Made by a program: the position numbers and the translations under genes
Origin: Candidatus Calditenuaceae archaeon JGI OTU-1
Lineage (GTDB): Archaea > Thermoproteota > Nitrososphaeria_A > Caldarchaeales > Calditenuaceae
Assembly (NCBI GenBank): GCA_000494145.1
Contig: AWOE01000089.1
Location: forward strand, 1,442 to 7,086
DNA length: 5,645 bases
Reading direction: 5' to 3'
The notes under the pieces: generated by a model
Told to the model about the DNA's origin: nothing
The model's input: only the letters and a program-made list of their open reading frames with translations
Databases searched by the model: none
Shown here: piece by piece, positions 1-5,550 of the stretch
Numbering within the stretch: the stretch's first letter is position 1
Layout of the letters: every line of letters begins with the position of its first letter

Positions 1-1310
1 GCGGTCTTCTCCCAGAAGACGTCCTTGAAGATCTCTTGGTAGAGGGCCCTGAACGCTGCAACCGGTATCAGCACGTTCAGGTAAAGCAGAATCTGCGGTA
101 GCATCCTCCAGTAATTCACGTCGACGCGCTCCAGCTTCTTCCCGACGTACCAAACGGAGAGATAGAACGCGTTGAAGGCGAGGGGCACCCAGCTATAGAT
201 CGGGAAGAGGTCGACGGTCAGGTCCGTGGGCAACAGCCTGAAGAGCTCGAGCAGGTACAGGGCTGTCATCGGGAAGGCGACCCAGTTGAAGGCCACGACG
301 AGGGGAGCGACCAGCATGCTCAATATCGAGAGGACATCCGGGAACCTCCTCGGGTGCCTCAATCCTATAAAGAGGATCCTGGGGCCGTGGTCGAAGAGCG
401 ATTGGAGCCATCCCCTGAACCACCTGGTCCTCTGCCGGAGCCAGGCCCTCACCGTCACCGGAGCCTCCTCCCAGTGACGACCGTTGATGACCACCGTCCT
501 GTAGCCGTTGAGGTGGAGCCTGAGGGCGAGCTCCGCGTCCTCCGCGAGGTTCAGCGGGTTCCACATCGCCATGCTCCTCATCGCGTCGACCCTGATGTAG
601 TTCCCTGTGCCGCCCAACGGCGTGTAGAACTTCAATCGCGACCTCCCGTTGAGCAGAACTCTGAACCATCCCGCATACTCGCATGCGAAGATCCTGGTTA
701 TCCATGAGTCGTGAACGTTGGCGATCCTGAGCATCGCCTGAATGACGGCGTGGCCGTCAACCGTCACGGCAGCGTTCACCTTCTTGAGGAGATCGTTCTC
801 TACAATGTCCTCAGCATCCACAACGCCGATAACGTCTCCCGTGCAGAGCGCAAAGGCGTCGTCGAGCGCGCTGGGCTTCGTGGGGAAGAACCTCCTCCTC
901 ACGAGCAACTTCACGTTCCTCGGATAGAGCTGCTGAAACCTCAGCGATATCCTGCCTGTCTGCTCGTCGTCAGCTACCACCACCAGCTCCTTCAGCCCCT
1001 TCGGATAGTCCACCTCGAACAGGAGGTGAGATATCGTCCGCTCGATCAGCGGCTCTTTCACCGCCGGGAGGATGAGCGAGAACTTCAGGAAACGGGTCGT
1101 CTGAGACGTCGGGGCATATGGTTCCTTTAGACCTGAGATGAAGAAGACCATGTTATAGATTCCCCAGAAAAGATAGATGAAGACGATCGCGTATGCCAGT
1201 ACTGTAAGTGCAGGCCTCGTAAAAGCGTAAAAGGAGAACACGGCCGCGACGATCAGGGCAATGAGGACGTAAAATCTGCGTCTCTTCAGGAATCTCGGAA
1301 TGCCGGTCAT
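1..1310 (-). CDS. Membrane-bound family 2 glycosyltransferase (cellulose/chitin synthase-like), 3' end beyond window
   Basis: Translation from the ATG at 1310 gives 436 residues with no stop before base 1, so only the C-terminus is missing. Two N-terminal membrane segments (about 14-32 and 36-60) precede a cytoplasmic GT-A domain (about 75-300). At least three hydrophobic segments follow (about 325-358, 368-390, 403-425). Family motifs are present: nucleotide-binding strand SLILPA (78-83), metal/donor motif DAED (165-168), GGTGNYIR (233-240), acceptor-side ED (257-258) and QRTRW (293-297). The last one marks processive synthases such as BcsA, NodC and HasA. The visible end, WEKT, resembles the WEKTxH tail of such enzymes, so few residues are probably lost. 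It should transfer sugar from a nucleotide sugar to a growing polysaccharide or a lipid acceptor and move it across the membrane; the substrate cannot be read. The start overlaps the upstream gene's stop as ATGA, which suggests translational coupling. A piece of this gene (887-981) recurs inverted at the right edge. Confidence 0.93.
   Translation of the reverse strand, partial: MTGIPRFLKRRRFYVLIALIVAAVFSFYAFTRPALTVLAYAIVFIYLFWGIYNMVFFISGLKEPYAPTSQTTRFLKFSLILPAVKEPLIERTISHLLFEVDYPKGLKELVVVADDEQTGRISLRFQQLYPRNVKLLVRRRFFPTKPSALDDAFALCTGDVIGVVDAEDIVENDLLKKVNAAVTVDGHAVIQAMLRIANVHDSWITRIFACEYAGWFRVLLNGRSRLKFYTPLGGTGNYIRVDAMRSMAMWNPLNLAEDAELALRLHLNGYRTVVINGRHWEEAPVTVRAWLRQRTRWFRGWLQSLFDHGPRILFIGLRHPRRFPDVLSILSMLVAPLVVAFNWVAFPMTALYLLELFRLLPTDLTVDLFPIYSWVPLAFNAFYLSVWYVGKKLERVDVNYWRMLPQILLYLNVLIPVAAFRALYQEIFKDVFWEKT
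887..981 (-). repeat. Partner arm of the 95-base inverted repeat, inside the glycosyltransferase gene
   Basis: This is the native-looking copy: it sits in frame within an intact catalytic domain (residues about 110-141, between the nucleotide-binding strand and DAED), and both flanks are continuous coding sequence. The copy at the right edge has no such context. Confidence 0.97.
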
Positions 1311-2281
1311 AGCTTCTCGAGGGCGTCAAGGAGTTTCGCGATCTTATCGGCCTCGTTTTCGTAGACGACGACCCTGACGAGCTCGGCTGGAAAGAGGGAT
1401 TGAATGCGCTGCTTCACGTTCCCCTCCATTCTGAGGAATCTGGCCAAGCCCTCAGCGAACTCCTTGCTCATCACAGCCACTACCGGTATCTGGAGATCGA
1501 TGGCGATGGTGAGCGGCCTCGATACGGAGTCAGGGTTGACGTTTGGTGTGTTGAAGATCAGCAGCGCGATCCTCTTCCCTGATCTGTGGACTAAGACATC
1601 GACGATGTGTTCCGTACGTGTCACATTTCCCCTCAGTAGAGCGAACGGTTCGGCCTTGTAGCCGTAAGAGCTGAGGGCCTCGACAAGATCGAGGATCTTC
1701 CACGCTGCCGACTCGCGGAGGAGATCGGAAGGCTCGTAGATCACGACGGGAGCCCTGTGGACGGCGAGCTCGTCGAGCCTCAGCAGGTGACCGTTGGAAC
1801 AGCTGAACTCGATCAGCGGTAACTGGAACACACTCAGGCAGTTGTTGCACCTGTAGCTTATCCCTGGCCTGCCGTAATCGACGCCAACCACCTTCAGCGA
1901 CCTCTCACACACCGGACAGACGAGTCCCTCAGGTCTTCTGAACGCGGATATGTCGTCGGCGTAGTGACACTCGTAATGTATGACGATGTCCACCTTGAGG
2001 AGGTCTTGGGAGTTGCAGTTGGGGCAGTAGACGTTGAGGGAGAGGTCGACGTCACCGCAGACAGGACAGATGGGGAAGGATATGTAGCCCTTGACCCTGA
2101 AGAAGCCGCGCCTGATGAGGGAGAGGAGCCTGTCCTCGCGTATCGTCAGCTCGCCGATGTTGTACACTATCCCGATGTTCCTCTCGTAGTGGGGTCTGAT
2201 CTCCTGCCCAGGCTTGAGGACCTTACCGAGCAGCTCCAGCTGCCTCAGCTCCATCAGCGACACGTCCTCTCCGAACGACAT
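1307..2281 (-). CDS. Multi-zinc-ribbon protein, TackOD1-like (putative output/regulatory protein)
   Basis: This is a soluble 324-residue protein with no membrane segment. The N-terminal 65 residues are mostly charged, with alternating helix and strand. Residues 70-165 form a cysteine-rich block: C72/C75, C86/C89, H102 and C105, C122/C125, C145/C148, C161 and H165. The pairs are CxxC knuckles, enough for two or three zinc sites. The order of pairs, with HYEC and a VGVDYGRPG stretch (132-140) between the third and fourth, resembles the thaumarchaeal output domain TackOD1, predicted from families to be an output module of signal transduction. That match is from memory, not a search. Residues 185-324 form an alpha/beta domain that I do not recognise; the stretch DVLVHRSGKRIALLIF (228-243) recalls a nuclease-like core without its acidic and lysine residues. 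The stop overlaps the glycosyltransferase start by 4 bases, so the two products probably act together. The ATG at 2281 is supported by AGGGAG 7 bases upstream. Confidence 0.85.
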   Translation of the reverse strand: MSFGEDVSLMELRQLELLGKVLKPGQEIRPHYERNIGIVYNIGELTIREDRLLSLIRRGFFRVKGYISFPICPVCGDVDLSLNVYCPNCNSQDLLKVDIVIHYECHYADDISAFRRPEGLVCPVCERSLKVVGVDYGRPGISYRCNNCLSVFQLPLIEFSCSNGHLLRLDELAVHRAPVVIYEPSDLLRESAAWKILDLVEALSSYGYKAEPFALLRGNVTRTEHIVDVLVHRSGKRIALLIFNTPNVNPDSVSRPLTIAIDLQIPVVAVMSKEFAEGLARFLRMEGNVKQRIQSLFPAELVRVVVYENEADKIAKLLDALEKL

Positions 2282-2288
2282 TCCCAGT

Positions 2289-2294
2289 CTCCCT
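2289..2294 (-). promoter_or_regulatory. Ribosome binding site of the TackOD1-like gene
   Basis: AGGGAG on the minus strand lies 7 bases before the ATG at 2281 and complements the 3' end of 16S rRNA. It fixes this start over the out-of-frame ATG about 25 bases further upstream. An AT-rich patch (about 2310-2345) just upstream could hold a weak promoter, but there is no T-tract between the preceding stop (2326) and this gene, so read-through from the synthase gene is equally possible. Confidence 0.5.
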
Positions 2295-2325
2295 ATGCGC
2301 TACCATTGTTTTACCCCTTGGTTTA

Positions 2326-3294
2326 TTACTTTTCTCTATTAGAAAGGCTGGAATTTCCCCCTACGATTCCAAGCAGGGCGACGTAGAGAAAGGGTAATAC
2401 GAGCGTAGCGTCGGCCTTCACGAACACAGCCCTGGCCTTGGGTGCGACCTTCCCCCAGCTCTGGGCCTCCTTTGGCCTGGCACCGCTGAGGCTGCCGTCG
2501 TACTCGTCGGAGCTCGTGATGTAGACCGCATAATCGAGGCCCTCGCCGCCGAACTGGCTCCACCAGAGCGCGTGGTGCTTGGAGATGCCCCCGCCGACTA
2601 TAAGGGCGCCCTTCACCTCGTGCGACCACATCAGATCGTCGAGGAGGTCCTGGTCCCTCGCGATGTCAACCCGGACACCGGACCTCTTCCCGTAAAGCCA
2701 GAGGTTGTAACCGACAGCGCCGTCGTAGATGCCGGGAACGACTACAGGTATTCTATTGATGTGTGCCCAGTAGAGTATCGAGTCCTCCGATTTGAGCAGC
2801 TCCCCGAGCCTCCAGCACAATTCGTAGGTCGAGAGGACGGTTCCTGAGGCAAGCGACTCGACGAAGGACCTCACGAACTTCTCTATCGTGACGCCGTAGC
2901 CCTCGAAGGGGATGAAGACGTTCCCGAGCCTGTGGATCTGCCTGCTCCGGAGCTCAACGTCGTCGGCATCGAACGTTCCGTGATAGTATGTTGAGAGGGT
3001 GCGAGCTATGTCGTGGTCCAGAGCACCGCACGTGGTTATGACGAGGTCGAAGAACCTCCTCCTGAGCATGTCGGCGAAGATACCGCGCAACCCCGTCGAG
3101 ACGAGATTCCCGGTGAAGGTCAGGATCCTCAGGCAGTCCTTCCGCTCGATCATCGAGACCAGCGTGTCGAGGCTCCGCGTAAGGTGAGGACCCATGAATC
3201 CCCCCATCTCGCCCATGCGTTTAACGACCTCAAGGACCGACGAGCTGGCCGAGAGCTTCAGATCCCTAACCGGCTCCACGCGCTCGGCATGCAC
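2326..3294 (-). CDS. dys: Deoxyhypusine synthase (EC 2.5.1.46)
   Basis: The 322-residue protein transfers the aminobutyl group of spermidine, using NAD, to one lysine of translation factor aIF5A, the first step of hypusine formation in the cytoplasm. Family signatures occur in order: TGNLVSTGLR (61-70, NAD-binding loop), TTCGALDHD (87-95), IPVVVPGIYDGAVG (182-195), GGGISKHH (234-241), DYAVYI (254-259), YDGSLSGARP (265-274) and SWGK (279-282). K282 aligns with the catalytic lysine of the human enzyme (K329), H240 with H288, E276 with E323 and W280 with W327. Positions matching human D243 and D316, which help hold spermidine, appear to be Y196 and L269; this may be normal for archaeal forms. 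Length is close to other archaeal members. The start is a GTG at 3294 (the codons read GTG CAT GCC); the nearby ATG is out of frame and no clear ribosome site is visible. It sits 41 bases after the winged-helix gene and 44 before the zinc-ribbon gene, perhaps in one transcript. Confidence 0.96.
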   Translation of the reverse strand: MHAERVEPVRDLKLSASSSVLEVVKRMGEMGGFMGPHLTRSLDTLVSMIERKDCLRILTFTGNLVSTGLRGIFADMLRRRFFDLVITTCGALDHDIARTLSTYYHGTFDADDVELRSRQIHRLGNVFIPFEGYGVTIEKFVRSFVESLASGTVLSTYELCWRLGELLKSEDSILYWAHINRIPVVVPGIYDGAVGYNLWLYGKRSGVRVDIARDQDLLDDLMWSHEVKGALIVGGGISKHHALWWSQFGGEGLDYAVYITSSDEYDGSLSGARPKEAQSWGKVAPKARAVFVKADATLVLPFLYVALLGIVGGNSSLSNREK

Positions 3295-3335
3295 TCGGTG
3301 GCAATTTAACGTGGGCTCGCCTGATGTGGAGGACC

Positions 3336-3611
3336 TCAGATCTCGAGGCCGAAGGCCCGTGCGAGGCGTGCGAAGCGCTGGAACTCCTCTACGAAGCGGA
3401 GGCCCTTCTCGGTCACGTAGAACAGCGATGGGTCGTCCGGGTGCCTCGCAAGTAACCCCTTCTCGGCCAGCTCCTCGAGGTACTTCTGGAGCCTGTCGTA
3501 GGGGAGGTTGGCGTCTCGCATTATCACGGTTATCTTGGCATGCCCCTGGCTCAAGACCGCGTTCAGTATGTCGTAGTAGATCCGCACCCTCGACCTGTAA
3601 GCCTTCCTCAA
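3336..3611 (-). CDS. Small winged helix-turn-helix DNA-binding protein (HTH_45/SSO10a-like)
   Basis: This is a 91-residue basic protein. The opening RSRVRIYYDILNAVL (6-20) is the first helix. The helix-turn-helix follows at about 25-52, with recognition helix near LPYDRLQKYLEELAEKGLL (36-54). The wing is FYVTEKG (64-70) and a long C-terminal helix runs from 71 to 88. The pattern 'YDRLQKYLEELxEKGLL...YxVTEKGxxF' is typical of a large archaeal family of stand-alone winged-helix regulators; related SSO10a proteins dimerise through the last helix. The start is TTG at 3611, inside the TTGA that overlaps the stop of the upstream membrane-protein gene, with GGAGG 10 bases before it. The overlap suggests both are made together, the membrane protein perhaps controlling or anchoring this regulator. 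Targets are unknown; nearby promoters are a reasonable first guess. Confidence 0.9.
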   Translation of the reverse strand: MRKAYRSRVRIYYDILNAVLSQGHAKITVIMRDANLPYDRLQKYLEELAEKGLLARHPDDPSLFYVTEKGLRFVEEFQRFARLARAFGLEI

Positions 3612-4240
3612 CCCCTCATCGCCTCCAGGGCGCCCCAGAGGATGAGGAGGAGGGAGAGGAGCTGGGCAGCGTGGCCGGCGAAGTAGAGCAAGATGTTCAG
3701 CGGCGTCAGCGCGAAGAGCAGGTGACTCAAGAGGAGGGCCCAGAACCCGGCGGCGACGCTCACGGAGCCCTTCGAACCGCTCCTCACCCAGTTGTATGTG
3801 GAGGCGGCGACGACGTAAGCCAGCACCACCACCGACATCAGCTCGAAGGCCGGGTTGTAGATCAGCAGGACCGCCGGAGGTACCACAGCGGCCTGGGCCT
3901 CCCTCCTGAAGGCGGGGTGGAGCACGTACGCCAGGACGAAGAACAGGTAAGCCGTGACCCTCACGACGGAGTAGAGGAGCTCGACCTGAAACAGGTAAGG
4001 CGTCAGCGACCGGCCGAGTTCCCTGCCGAAGAGGCCGAAGAACGCAGCACCTATGGTCAGCGCCCTCACCAGCATCGCCCCGCCCATGAGACCGAAGCCT
4101 GCGCTGAGGAGAGCGAGCGTGCTCGACCCGAGCCTGAGGTAGGCCCTGAGGAAGCTGAGGGAGATGAAGACGCAGATGGCGAAGCTCACGAGCTCGAGCA
4201 CGACGTCTATCCTGATGATGTTGAGAAGGATGCTGAGCAT
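3608..4240 (-). CDS. Polytopic membrane protein (6-7 segments), unknown function
   Basis: The 210-residue product is almost wholly hydrophobic. Counting from the ATG, membrane segments fall near 11-32, 41-61, 85-108, 118-128 with 133-148, 160-178 and 180-205; that is six or seven, depending on whether the fourth stretch is split. Basic residues cluster after segment 1 (RAYLRLG), after the segment near 85-108 (FRRE) and at the C-terminus, giving some guide to cytoplasmic sides. There is no transporter or enzyme motif and no conserved acidic pair that I recognise. Start choice: GTG at 4243 and ATG at 4240 are adjacent; the ATG is preferred because AGGT sits 5 bases before it and a TATA-like box lies about 26 bases upstream. 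The 4-base overlap with the downstream winged-helix gene suggests a sensor-regulator pair, an inference from arrangement only. Confidence 0.82.
   Translation of the reverse strand: MLSILLNIIRIDVVLELVSFAICVFISLSFLRAYLRLGSSTLALLSAGFGLMGGAMLVRALTIGAAFFGLFGRELGRSLTPYLFQVELLYSVVRVTAYLFFVLAYVLHPAFRREAQAAVVPPAVLLIYNPAFELMSVVVLAYVVAASTYNWVRSGSKGSVSVAAGFWALLLSHLLFALTPLNILLYFAGHAAQLLSLLLILWGALEAMRG
3622..3626 (-). promoter_or_regulatory. Ribosome binding site deciding the TTG start of the winged-helix gene
   Basis: GGAGG on the minus strand, within the last codons of the membrane-protein gene, lies 10 bases before the TTG at 3611. No ATG or GTG in that frame is better placed, and the residues after the TTG already begin the conserved first helix, so the rare TTG start is supported. 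Confidence 0.5.
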
Positions 4241-4262
4241 CACCGACCTGACTTCGAGCCCG

Positions 4263-4270
4263 CTATAATT
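4263..4270 (-). promoter_or_regulatory. TATA-like promoter of the membrane protein/winged-helix transcript
   Basis: The minus strand reads AATTATAG in an otherwise GC-rich context. Its centre is about 26 bases before the ATG at 4240, which would place transcription start at or very near the start codon, as for archaeal leaderless mRNAs. It lies just downstream of the T-tract that probably ends the previous transcript. Confidence 0.5.
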
Positions 4271-4289
4271 GCATTGTTACGAACTTCGC

Positions 4290-4301
4290 AACAAAAAAGA
4301 A
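4290..4301 (-). terminator. T-tract terminator after the exported-protein gene
   Basis: The minus strand reads CTTCTTTTTTGT, about 30 bases after the stop codon at 4331. There is no strong hairpin before it, which fits archaeal intrinsic termination on T-rich tracts. It is the only such run in the window and lies immediately before the next promoter. Confidence 0.5.
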
Positions 4302-4330
4302 GTGATGTCTGTGATCTGCGGAGCTCAACC

Positions 4331-4840
4331 TCATGCTGTGGTCTGCTGCGAGCCGGTCGTCCCCACCGGAGGCCAGAGGGCCCTGCTTAGCGCCGATGCC
4401 GTGAGACCCGTGTCGAGGTCCCTGATCTGCTGGACAATCACATAAGTCCTTGAGGCTCCGTCCGGCAGGGTGACGGTGACCCTCAGCGCGTCAACCTCGA
4501 TGCGATCGTCCTTGCGCAACCTCCCGTCGAAGACCAGCTTCAGCAGGCTCACCACCTTGTCGTCGACCACGAAGACGTTCGGGATCTTCAAGGTGACCGT
4601 TCCCTCAGGAGTGCTCAGCACCATCACGCCAAGGTCGAGATCCGAGAGGGTGCCAGAGTACTGGACCTGCTCCTGCGTGACGGTCGCGTTCCTCCACCAC
4701 GGCCCTCCACCGTGCCATCCCCTGCCTCCGCGGACGAAGACGGTCTCGGAGTATCCGGCAATAGCAGGCAGCAGCGCCGCGACCATCAGGACCGCTACCG
4801 CGCCTATGGCAACGCCCACAAGCAGGCTCTTCCTGGTCAT
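4331..4840 (-). CDS. Exported or membrane-anchored protein with OB-like beta domain, unknown function
   Basis: The protein has 169 residues. MTRK followed by a hydrophobic stretch (5-29) is a signal peptide or single membrane anchor, which puts the rest outside the cell. A Gly/Trp/His-rich linker, GGRGWHGGGPWW (38-49), leads to a domain of about 90 residues (52-142) made of alternating short strands: TVTQEQVQYSGTLSDLD, VMVLSTPEGTVTLKIP, KDDRIEVDALRVTVTLP, RTYVIVQQIRDL. The pattern 'Y-S-G-T-L ... G-T-V-T-L ... K-D-D-R-I-E-V' resembles OB-fold barrels found in other exported proteins, but I cannot name a family. The tail (150-169) is low-complexity and Ser/Thr/Gln-rich. The ATG at 4840 is supported by the position of the signal and by a TATA-like box 29 bases upstream; no ribosome site is seen. 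It seems to be a separate transcript, ended by the T-tract near 4295. Confidence 0.8.
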   Translation of the reverse strand: MTRKSLLVGVAIGAVAVLMVAALLPAIAGYSETVFVRGGRGWHGGGPWWRNATVTQEQVQYSGTLSDLDLGVMVLSTPEGTVTLKIPNVFVVDDKVVSLLKLVFDGRLRKDDRIEVDALRVTVTLPDGASRTYVIVQQIRDLDTGLTASALSRALWPPVGTTGSQQTTA

Positions 4841-4865
4841 CTCGGTAAGTCCATCCCCAGCCCGG

Positions 4866-4872
4866 ATTAAAG
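4866..4872 (-). promoter_or_regulatory. TATA-like promoter of the exported-protein gene
   Basis: The minus strand reads CTTTAAT, centred about 29 bases before the ATG at 4840, in the 56-base gap after the DUF309 gene. Spacing again fits a leaderless or nearly leaderless archaeal mRNA. The gene lacks a Shine-Dalgarno sequence, which agrees. Confidence 0.42.
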
Positions 4873-4896
4873 GGCGGTGAACGAATGGTCTACGCG

Positions 4897-5499
4897 TCAG
4901 GTCTCCGGTGACGGGCGTCGGTCTCGGTCGATCCTGATGTAACGGGCCTCAGAGGACTCGAGCGCACCGGATATCGCGGAGGCGAGCTGCCTGAGGTTGA
5001 GCCCTGCCAGCTCCTCGAGACCCGACGCCTCCAGTGCCCTGAGAGCCCTCCTCAGCACCCTCCGGTACCCGGCCTCGTCGCCGCGCTGGAGCTTGACGTG
5101 GGCGGCCGCGAAGAGTATGAGCCCGTTCAGCGCGACCTTCTCCCTACCTTCGGCCGACCTCCAGACGCCCTCCAGCACCTCATGGGCCTCCCAGTACCTG
5201 CCCTCGCCGATGAGCCGCGTGGCCTCGCGGACCGCCTCGTCCAGAGACCCGGGGGAGCTCTCTCCGACGCCGACGACCTGGAGGACGTCCGAGAGCGCCG
5301 AGAGCCTCGAGCGCACCGGTTCGGGATCGGATGCGACGAAGTCGACCTCGATTTTGTCAGGACCTACCCGGGCGTCTATCACCTGCTCGCAGAGGCCTCG
5401 GAGGAGCTCCCTGACCTCCCCGAGCAAATCGTCGTGTTGGTCGGGGCCGATCCCCCAGTTCCTGAGGAAGGCGATGTGCCTCCTGGAAGGCGACACCAT
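4897..5499 (-). CDS. DUF309 domain protein with N-terminal extension
   Basis: The protein has 200 residues and is soluble. Residues 86-158 carry the DUF309 signature: GRYWEAHEVLEGVWR (100-114), then LNGLILFAAAHVKLQRGD (124-141) and a closing helix with RRALRALE (150-157). The family is a small all-helical domain found in archaea, bacteria and plastids; its biochemical role is not established, though the E-A-H and H-x-K-x-x-R-G positions are strongly conserved. The first 80 residues are a separate alpha/beta segment (RHIAFLRNWGI, then KIEVDFVASDPEPV) that I do not recognise. The ATG at 5499 has neither a ribosome site nor a TATA box at the expected place, and the frame stays open upstream through the inverted-repeat junction at 5550, reading EPRVAVMVSPSRRH across the ATG. 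The true start may therefore lie further upstream, in sequence replaced by the junction. Confidence 0.85.
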   Translation of the reverse strand: MVSPSRRHIAFLRNWGIGPDQHDDLLGEVRELLRGLCEQVIDARVGPDKIEVDFVASDPEPVRSRLSALSDVLQVVGVGESSPGSLDEAVREATRLIGEGRYWEAHEVLEGVWRSAEGREKVALNGLILFAAAHVKLQRGDEAGYRRVLRRALRALEASGLEELAGLNLRQLASAISGALESSEARYIRIDRDRRPSPET

Positions 5500-5550
5500 G
5501 ACCGCAACTCGAGGCTCATGCAGACCGACGCTAAGGCTCGAAGGGCTGGA
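5500..5550. other. Upstream region of the DUF309 gene, up to the inverted-repeat junction
   Basis: These 51 bases hold no recognisable promoter. In the minus-strand frame of the DUF309 gene they have no stop, so part may be coding. Bases 5545-5549 still partly match the repeat (one mismatch at 5550), leaving a short microhomology (CTGG) at the join. Confidence 0.5.

Noticed and set aside
193..705. Minus-strand open frame of 170 codons inside the glycosyltransferase region
   Set aside because: It is out of frame with the glycosyltransferase, whose motifs continue unbroken through this stretch; the product is Arg/Pro/Gly-rich without family features.
711..1130. Plus-strand open frame of 139 codons opposite the glycosyltransferase catalytic domain
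   Set aside because: It is an antisense shadow; the opposite strand encodes conserved DAED and nucleotide-binding motifs.
3049..3063. A 15-base direct repeat shared with 885-899 (GAAGAACCTCCTCCT)
   Set aside because: Both copies encode an RRRFF stretch with AGG codons in unrelated genes. Codon bias explains it and there is no flanking similarity.
3194..4390. Plus-strand open frame of 398 codons opposite four minus-strand genes
   Set aside because: Its protein is a low-complexity run of Arg, Glu, Pro and His with no domain, while the minus-strand frames give recognisable families. Long antisense frames are expected in GC-rich archaeal DNA.
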